From contig CAUUMS010000037.1 of the NCBI GenBank assembly GCA_963546395.1, positions 1-11,452 of the forward strand: a DNA stretch of 11,452 nucleotides, in the 5' to 3' direction. A program made the translations under genes and the position numbers. Below, piece by piece: positions 6,861 to 11,452 of the stretch. Positions within the stretch are counted from its first letter, which is position 1. The number at the start of each line of letters is the position of its first letter. The stretch comes from Bacteroides_D sp963546395 (GTDB lineage: Bacteria > Bacteroidota > Bacteroidia > Bacteroidales > CAJPTX01). The notes below the pieces were generated by a model. The model was not told where the DNA came from. It did no database searches and was given only the letters and a program-made list of their open reading frames with translations.

Positions 6861-7709
6861 TCAGCGTCCCTGACGCTTCGGAGCCTTGGCACGCTCACCC
6901 GCAAAGCGGGGCTCCTCCGCTGGGCCACGCCGCAAGGCCCACACCAGCAGGCCCACCCCGTAGCACAGGAATGGCAGGCTGAGCAGCTGACCCATATCGA
7001 GGCACCACCCCTCCTCGAACGAGCTTTGCACCTCCTTGAGAAACTCGATGAGAATGCGCGCCGCGAACATCACCACCAGGAAGATGGCGAAGATGAGTCC
7101 CCGACGTGCCTGCAGCGCCGGACGACGATAGTAGAGCAGCATGAGCGCCGCAAAGACCACGAGGTAGGTAAGCGCCTCGTAAATCTGGGTGGGGTGCCGT
7201 GGTAGCGTCTCCCCCGCCCGGACGAACACCATGCCCCAAGGCAACTCGGTGGGGTGCCCATAGATCTCGCTATTCATCAGATTGCCCATGCGGATCATCG
7301 CCGCAATGAGGGCAATGGGAATCACCAGGCGATCCAGCACCCAGAGCATGGGTATGCGCTCCTTGCGACACGCCAGGAAGATGCCGATCAGCACCCCGAT
7401 AGCCCCGCCGTGGCTGGCCAGGCCACCCTTCCACACCTCCAGCACCTCCAGCGGATTCGCCAGGTAGTAGAGCGGATCGTAGAAGAGGCAATGGCCGAGC
7501 CTCGCGCCCAGAATCACCCCCACCGAGGCGTAGAGGGCCACCCGATCCATCACCCGCACCGGCGTGCCCTCCGCCCGAGCGAAACGCAGCAGGAGCCAGT
7601 AGCCCAGCAACAGCCCCAGGGCCCAGAGCAGATTGTAGTAGCGCAGGGAGAGCTCGCCCCACGACGCAATGATCGGATTGATATCCCAAACAATGAAAGC
7701 AGTCACCAT
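6861..7709 (-). CDS. lgt: Prolipoprotein diacylglyceryl transferase Lgt
   Basis: Lgt moves diacylglycerol from phosphatidylglycerol to the lipobox cysteine of prelipoproteins, the first step of lipoprotein maturation, in the inner membrane. The protein has 282 residues and about seven hydrophobic segments (near 25-42, 58-72, 100-113, 124-140, 180-194, 205-222, 243-260). Family motifs are present in order: GARLGH (68-73), GGLASHGG (95-102, with H100), RMGNLMNSE (140-148, the Lgt signature with R140, N143 and N146), HPTQIYE (172-178), and an Arg in AARILIEFLKE (216-226) at the place of the essential second arginine, then GQLLS (240-244). The C-terminal tail is strongly basic and proline-rich (262-282). 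It is the first gene of the lgt-DUF4837-parE cluster, and a TACCTTTG box lies 25 bases before the start. The start MVTAFIVWDINP is typical. Confidence 0.95.
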   Translation of the reverse strand: MVTAFIVWDINPIIASWGELSLRYYNLLWALGLLLGYWLLLRFARAEGTPVRVMDRVALYASVGVILGARLGHCLFYDPLYYLANPLEVLEVWKGGLASHGGAIGVLIGIFLACRKERIPMLWVLDRLVIPIALIAAMIRMGNLMNSEIYGHPTELPWGMVFVRAGETLPRHPTQIYEALTYLVVFAALMLLYYRRPALQARRGLIFAIFLVVMFAARILIEFLKEVQSSFEEGWCLDMGQLLSLPFLCYGVGLLVWALRRGPAEEPRFAGERAKAPKRQGR

Positions 7710-7734
7710 GCGCCCAATTCGCCTCGTTGGTTGG

Positions 7735-7742
7735 CAAAGGTA
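7735..7742 (-). promoter_or_regulatory. -7 box of the lgt operon promoter
   Basis: TACCTTTG on the minus strand is an exact TAnnTTTG match. It puts transcription near 7728 and gives a leader of about 19 bases before lgt, the same arrangement as at nusB. No good -33 TTTG was found at 19-23 bases; the nearest TTG (7754-7756) is too close. Confidence 0.5.
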
Positions 7743-7821
7743 CTACATTTTGCCAAGCGGCCAGCGCGGCGAAACGCCGCTGCATCACGCCATCCGGCAC
7801 AAATTCTATCCCACTGAGCGC

Positions 7822-7829
7822 AAAGGTAC
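7822..7829 (-). promoter_or_regulatory. Second TACCTTTG box upstream of lgt
   Basis: A second identical TACCTTTG lies 87 bases further upstream on the minus strand. It could be a second lgt promoter with a leader of about 105 bases. It has no visible -33 element, so it may be chance. Confidence 0.3.
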
Positions 7830-7863
7830 CCGGGTGGTTCAGCACCGACCCGCTTTTATTGCA

Positions 7864-7871
7864 TACCTTCG
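7864..7871 (+). promoter_or_regulatory. Possible -7 box for the beta-barrel gene
   Basis: TACCTTCG matches TAnnTTTG at all but one fixed position. It would give a leader of about 57 bases before the ATG at 7935. No -33 element is seen. The box also lies in a possible hairpin (TACC-TTCG with CGAA and GGTA, 7864-7884). Confidence 0.3.
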
Positions 7872-7934
7872 CGGCGAAGTGGTAAACCAGCCCGCCGTGC
7901 ATGTGAACGGCAGGCACAAACTGACAAGATTGCC

Positions 7935-8624
7935 ATGACAAACAAAATCGTAGTATCGGCAGCGGTGGTGCTCTCGCTCGTGGCTATGAGCCTGTGCGCT
8001 AAGGGGCAGTTGTTCCTCACGGGCAAGACGGGGTTCACCTATAGGACCTCGGGCACGTCCATCAAGACATCGGAGAAGACCACAGAAGTCAATGGCCCCT
8101 CCGAATTCACCCTATCCCTGGTGCCTGGTATCGGGGTGTCGGTGACGAACTCCCTCGACCTCGGCCTGAACGTGGGCTACGAGTTTGAGCGCACCTCCAT
8201 CACGAAGGATCTGGGCGGCGGAAAGGATCAGACGGATGCCACCAACACGCATGGCTTCGTTTTCAACCCCTACGTGTGCTACCATCTCTTCCAGGTGGGC
8301 GACCTGGCCTTCGCCCTCAACGCCGCCATCGATTTCGCCTACGCCGCGGGGTCGAGCTCCAGCACCTTCAACGGCAAGACGGAGACGGCGGACATCCCCA
8401 GCAGGCTTCGTTTTGGGACGGGTGTGACGCCTGAGCTCATCTACCGCGTGAGCAACCACATGGCCCTGACGGCCACCTTCGACCTCTTCCGCGTGGGCTG
8501 GACCATGAATCGCACATCGGAGGAGAAGGACAAGACCACCACGACGAAAACGAGCCACCGGATTGACATGGGCTTCAACGCCAACAAGACGGCGCTCACG
8601 GTGGGCATGCGCTACACGCTGTAG
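7935..8624 (+). CDS. Small outer-membrane beta-barrel protein
   Basis: The 229-residue protein has a Sec signal peptide (about 1-24, hydrophobic VVSAAVVLSLVAMSL, likely cleaved after AKG before Q25). The mature part alternates short amphipathic strands with polar, charged loops rich in Thr, Lys, Asp and Gly. Strands such as FTLSLVPGIGVSVTN, LDLGLNVGYEFE, HGFVFNPYVCYHLF, LAFALNAAIDFAYAA, RFGTGVTPELIYRVS, MALTATFDLFRVGWTM and TALTVGMRYTL can be picked out. It ends in Y-T-L at the C-terminus, with alternating hydrophobic residues as in barrel-assembly signals. Eight strands and the length suggest an OmpX/OmpA-type small barrel of the 'outer membrane protein beta-barrel' group common in Bacteroidota. 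The ligand or role cannot be told. It is a single-gene unit: divergent from lgt, closed by the terminator at 8651, and followed by a long gap. Confidence 0.8.
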   Translation: MTNKIVVSAAVVLSLVAMSLCAKGQLFLTGKTGFTYRTSGTSIKTSEKTTEVNGPSEFTLSLVPGIGVSVTNSLDLGLNVGYEFERTSITKDLGGGKDQTDATNTHGFVFNPYVCYHLFQVGDLAFALNAAIDFAYAAGSSSSTFNGKTETADIPSRLRFGTGVTPELIYRVSNHMALTATFDLFRVGWTMNRTSEEKDKTTTTKTSHRIDMGFNANKTALTVGMRYTL

Positions 8625-8650
8625 CCCGTCCACGAGGTACACATCACGAA

Positions 8651-8686
8651 GGGCGGCGGCCCCCAGCAGGGGGTCGCCGCCCTTTT
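8651..8686 (+). terminator. Rho-independent terminator of the beta-barrel gene
   Basis: The arms GGGCGGCGGCCCCC (8651-8664) and GGGGGTCGCCGCCC (8669-8682) pair over all 14 positions, one of them a G-T wobble. The loop is AGCA and TTTT follows. It lies 26 bases after the stop codon at 8622-8624. This is the strongest terminator in the window. Confidence 0.93.
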
Positions 8687-9146
8687 CTCATGCCCATCAT
8701 CGCCGCAGCAGCCACATAGCCGCAACGTATCAAACCCATATTTGGAGGCCCAAATACGGACTTGCTACGGTGTTGGTACACTCCCGCTAGCTTGCAGGTG
8801 GCCACAAATAGCCCCCGGGCACGGCTCCTCAGATGCGCCCGCACCCGAATGCATGCGCAACGGCGAGATGCAGTGCATTGCAAAATTCGGCAGCTTATCC
8901 CCCGACCGGCGACATATACCACCAATATGCGGACGTTCAGCCCAGAGCGAGCCATATTGCCCTCTGGCAGCGAAACGTGCTAGGTATTTTCTGCGTAACA
9001 GATGAAGAGGGACTGAAATGCTTGCACTCGGAATATTCCTTGCTGGATAACCAATTTTCGAGCGCATTCACGCCCCGATTTCCGGGACTTCGGGATCGGT
9101 TATCGCATGAAAGAATTTGCAACTCGTACTAGGCGCAAACCAAACT
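8687..9146. other. Gene-free stretch between the terminator and the surface-protein gene
   Basis: I see no supported gene. Several 60-100 codon frames exist on both strands, but none has a recognisable product. Two small dyads are present. TATTTGG (8739-8745) pairs with CCAAATA (8750-8756), loop AGGC, and the stem extends by CC/GG past one mismatch. CCGAT-TT-CCG (9075-9084) pairs with CGG-G-ATCGG (9091-9099). Neither has a T tract. No exact TAnnTTTG box is found on the plus strand, so the promoter of the gene at 9162 is unidentified. Confidence 0.45.
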
Positions 9147-9153
9147 GAGGAGG
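9147..9153 (+). promoter_or_regulatory. Ribosome binding site of the surface-protein gene
   Basis: GAGGAGG lies eight bases before the ATG at 9162 and sets the start. It is an unusually strong Shine-Dalgarno sequence for a phylum that mostly does without one. Confidence 0.7.
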
Positions 9154-9161
9154 ATATTGCT

Positions 9162-11452
9162 ATGAGGAAATTCGACCAATTGCTACTAATCGGCCTGCTC
9201 GCCCTCGTCGGCCTGCTGCTCCCCCACCACGCCGGGGCACAGGGGAAACCATTTATAATGAAATGGGATGTTCATGAATGGCGATACGGCACGACGCTAC
9301 TCGAAATACCAATTTATGGAGACTTTAGTAAATATGCCCTCAGAATTGAATGGGAGAATGAGGATGGAACAGAGCGACAGGAAATAACCGTCAACGATGT
9401 GATAGAAAAGTTCAGTCGTAAAAATTATAAAGATAAAAAGATAAGACTCAATATAAACTTGAAAAAGGGCATCTACCTTGTGAAGGTGTACTGCGAATCG
9501 GCCCCGTACAGAGCAATGGGCATAGATTTCTCATCATACCACTACAATGATCAGCATCAAGCTGATTGGATGTACAGCGATGAACTGCTTGAAATTGTTT
9601 CCTGGGGTGATTTTACCTGGGAAAAGATCTCTTTCTACGGGTGTAAAAGCCTGACAATTGCACCGACGGCTGGGAAGCCAAACATAGTGCTGATGAAAGA
9701 TTTGAGAGGGATGTTTCAGAATTGCTGGAAGGTAAACCCCGATCTGAACGACTGGGATGTGCGGCATGTCACTCGCATGGATTCCATGTTCTACGGGTGC
9801 AGAGCATTCAACCAGCCGCTGGATAAATGGGATGTCTCCAATGTCACCGGCATGAATTCCATGTTCTCTGGCTGCCAGTCGTTCAATCAGCCGCTAGAGG
9901 GATGGAATGTATCGAAGGTGGAAGACATGGGATGCATGTTCGACAGCTGCTACGCCTTCAATCAGCCCCTGGAAAAATGGGATCTCTCGCATATACGTCA
10001 ACGTGAATTTAAAGCATACACCAGCCCATACCCGAACGGGATTGAACAAATGCTTCACAACTGCAAATCTTTTAACCAGCCGATAGAAAAGTTGGACTTG
10101 AAGTACATAACAAGCATTGCTGGGATTCTCGCAGGCTGCACGGCTTTCAACCAGCCGATAGAGAAGTGGAATCTGTCGAATGTGGAAAAGTTGGACCACA
10201 TGCTAAGTGGCTGCACTTCTTTTAATCAGCCCGTGGAAAATCTAAAGATTCGACGTTGGGCGACAATGAAGGGAATGCTGAGCGGCTGCACGGCTTTCAA
10301 CCAGCCGATAGAGAAGTGGGATCTGTCAAATGTGAAAACGTTGGACAACTTGCTAAGCGGATGCACATCATTTAATCAGCCCGTGGAGAAACTAAAGATT
10401 ACAGATGCAACAATCAAGGGAATGCTGAGCGGCTGCACGGCTTTCAACCAGCCAATAGAAAAGTGGGATCTGTCGAATGTGGAAAAGTTGAACAACTTGC
10501 TAAGCGGGTGCACATCGTTTAATCAGCCGTTGGAAAATTTAACGGTTCGACATGGAGCAACCCTGAATGGAATGCTAAGAGGCTGCAAATCATTCAACCA
10601 GCCGCTAGAAAAATGGGATGTTGGGCATGTGAAAGACATGGCTGGAATCCTCGATAGATGCACGGCTTTCAATCAACCCCTCGCCAATTTGAAATTCTCA
10701 ATGCGAGGCGATTCATCATATAACAAATATAGTGAAAAATGGGATCGTGACTACGTAGGGATTGGATTTGCGTACAGTGGTATTAGCCGCGAGAACTACG
10801 AGGCAACGCTGGCCACTTGGGCAAAAAATGTTAAGCCTAAGCAAGAGCTCGTATGGGTGGAAGCCACTGGGGTGAGATGCAATTGCAAAAATGAAGCAAA
10901 ACAGAAACTCGTTAAGAACAACAAATGGGAAATTGTCGATTACGAGGAATGCATTGAAATCACCGGCAATTCCGAGGTTGGGGTGGGTGGTAGAGCTCAA
11001 CTAAAAGTGAAGTTCAACGACCTCGTGACAGCCGAAGAGCAGAACGACCGAAAGAATTTTCCCCATAAGTGGACGAGTGGCGATAAATCAATTGCCGAGG
11101 TGGATGCATATGGCGAAGTACGGGGTATTGCTGAAGGTGAGACTACCATATTCGTACGGAGTTTAGGTGCTGGCGGATGGAATGCCGAACACAAAATCCG
11201 TGTGATTTCGGTACATGTCGATTCCGTGGTGCTGGACCAAACTGAGGTTACGATGGGGACTAGCGGATCTGTGCAATTGACTGCTCACGTTTATCCAGAA
11301 GATGCGAAGCGAAAGGATTTAACCTGGGAACTCTACAATGGATTTGGAACCGTTAGTAATACTGGCTTAGTGCGCGTCCATAGAGCGGGTTTCGTAACAG
11401 TCCGAGCAGTTGCAATGAATGGCAAAGAGAGTCGCTGGTGCTGGATAACGGT
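9162..11452 (+). CDS. Exported DUF285/BspA-like repeat protein with Big2 domains (partial, C-terminus off the window)
   Basis: From the ATG at 9162 the frame stays open to the window end, 763 residues. A Sec signal peptide spans about 1-27 (core LLLIGLLALVGLLL, cleavage near AGA-Q). Residues 28-185 are a unique, charged N-terminal region. A DUF285 solenoid spans about 190-515, with twelve FNQP motifs (first F at 216, last at 503) in units of 24-25 residues of the form A/S-F-N-Q-P-x-E-K-W-D-x-S-N-V, then M-x-x-x-x-G-C. The third unit carries about 13 extra residues (near 279-291). A closing segment (about 535-597: ENYEATLATWAKN, then a Cys-containing strand and KWEIVDYE) resembles the cap that usually ends such arrays. 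Two Big2-like Ig domains follow: about 598-683, with HKWTSGDKSIAEVD and GIAEGETTI, and from about 684, with VVLDQTEVTMGTSGSVQLTA and YPEDA. The protein is probably on the cell surface. Adhesion is only an inference from BspA relatives. Secretion and anchoring signals would lie beyond the window. Confidence 0.85.
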   Translation, partial: MRKFDQLLLIGLLALVGLLLPHHAGAQGKPFIMKWDVHEWRYGTTLLEIPIYGDFSKYALRIEWENEDGTERQEITVNDVIEKFSRKNYKDKKIRLNINLKKGIYLVKVYCESAPYRAMGIDFSSYHYNDQHQADWMYSDELLEIVSWGDFTWEKISFYGCKSLTIAPTAGKPNIVLMKDLRGMFQNCWKVNPDLNDWDVRHVTRMDSMFYGCRAFNQPLDKWDVSNVTGMNSMFSGCQSFNQPLEGWNVSKVEDMGCMFDSCYAFNQPLEKWDLSHIRQREFKAYTSPYPNGIEQMLHNCKSFNQPIEKLDLKYITSIAGILAGCTAFNQPIEKWNLSNVEKLDHMLSGCTSFNQPVENLKIRRWATMKGMLSGCTAFNQPIEKWDLSNVKTLDNLLSGCTSFNQPVEKLKITDATIKGMLSGCTAFNQPIEKWDLSNVEKLNNLLSGCTSFNQPLENLTVRHGATLNGMLRGCKSFNQPLEKWDVGHVKDMAGILDRCTAFNQPLANLKFSMRGDSSYNKYSEKWDRDYVGIGFAYSGISRENYEATLATWAKNVKPKQELVWVEATGVRCNCKNEAKQKLVKNNKWEIVDYEECIEITGNSEVGVGGRAQLKVKFNDLVTAEEQNDRKNFPHKWTSGDKSIAEVDAYGEVRGIAEGETTIFVRSLGAGGWNAEHKIRVISVHVDSVVLDQTEVTMGTSGSVQLTAHVYPEDAKRKDLTWELYNGFGTVSNTGLVRVHRAGFVTVRAVAMNGKESRWCWIT
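10134..10580 (+). repeat. Tandem DNA repeats encoding 49-50-residue double units
   Basis: Within the DUF285 array, near-identical segments start at 10134, 10284 and 10431, with a diverged copy at 10581. The spacings are 150, 147 and 150 bases. The first 36 bases of the copies at 10134 and 10284 are identical, and the copy at 10431 differs from them at only two positions there. Each double unit has one W-type repeat (AFNQPIEKWDLSNV) and one L-type repeat (SFNQPVENLKI). The 147-base unit has lost one codon, so the frame is kept. Confidence 0.85.

Noticed and set aside
7762..7782. GC-rich dyad CAG-CGGCG/CGCCG-CTG upstream of lgt
   Set aside because: It needs a two-base bulge and has no T tract. 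It may be a chance structure in GC-rich DNA.
8742..9067. Overlapping 70-100 codon frames on both strands in the gap after the terminator
   Set aside because: None has a recognisable product, ribosome binding site or codon pattern. Open frames on both strands at once suggest low stop density rather than a gene.
9894..10199. 101-codon minus-strand frame opposite the repeat array, with repeated F-x-x-L-V/I-E patterns
   Set aside because: Its repeats mirror the DUF285 repeats on the plus strand, and no independent start signal was seen.

Overview
The window looks like chromosomal DNA from a GC-rich member of the Bacteroidota, probably Bacteroidales. Three things point there. The NusB, ParE and DUF4837 proteins have the forms typical of that phylum. 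The intergenic regions carry the phylum's -7 promoter box (TAnnTTTG), with the exact 8-mer TACCTTTG present four times. The right end encodes an exported DUF285/BspA-like repeat protein with Big2 (Ig-like) domains. No phage, transposon, CRISPR array or rRNA was seen.

Layout. Positions 1-409 (minus strand) hold the N-terminal part of nusB, cut by the window edge. It is divergent from rsgA (578-1525, plus), a ribosome-assembly GTPase, and the two share a promoter region. rsgA converges on a minus-strand methyl-accepting chemotaxis protein (1607-3313). A gene-free stretch (3314-3735) holds a strong hairpin, likely the terminator of the upstream minus-strand unit. Next come tRNA-Met(CAT) (3736-3809, minus), with its own good promoter, and a compact minus-strand cluster: lgt (6861-7709), a DUF4837 lipoprotein (5815-6816) and parE (3910-5766). 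On the plus strand a small outer-membrane beta-barrel protein (7935-8624) ends in a textbook terminator (8651-8686). About 480 bases without a recognisable gene follow. Then a large surface protein gene starts at 9162 and is still open at the window end.

How the genes relate. The left and middle parts are housekeeping: transcription antitermination, 30S maturation, lipoprotein lipidation, chromosome decatenation and a tRNA. lgt lies directly upstream of a gene for a predicted lipoprotein, which is a plausible substrate of Lgt. The MCP is the one sensory gene and has no che partner in the window. The right-hand surface protein is the accessory part. Its signal peptide is GC-rich like the neighbours, but the mature protein is encoded in much more AT-rich DNA and contains at least twelve 24-25-residue repeats, some expanded recently as 50-residue pairs.

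I found no clear evidence of a wholly new system. The most interesting region is the mosaic, repeat-expanded surface protein.
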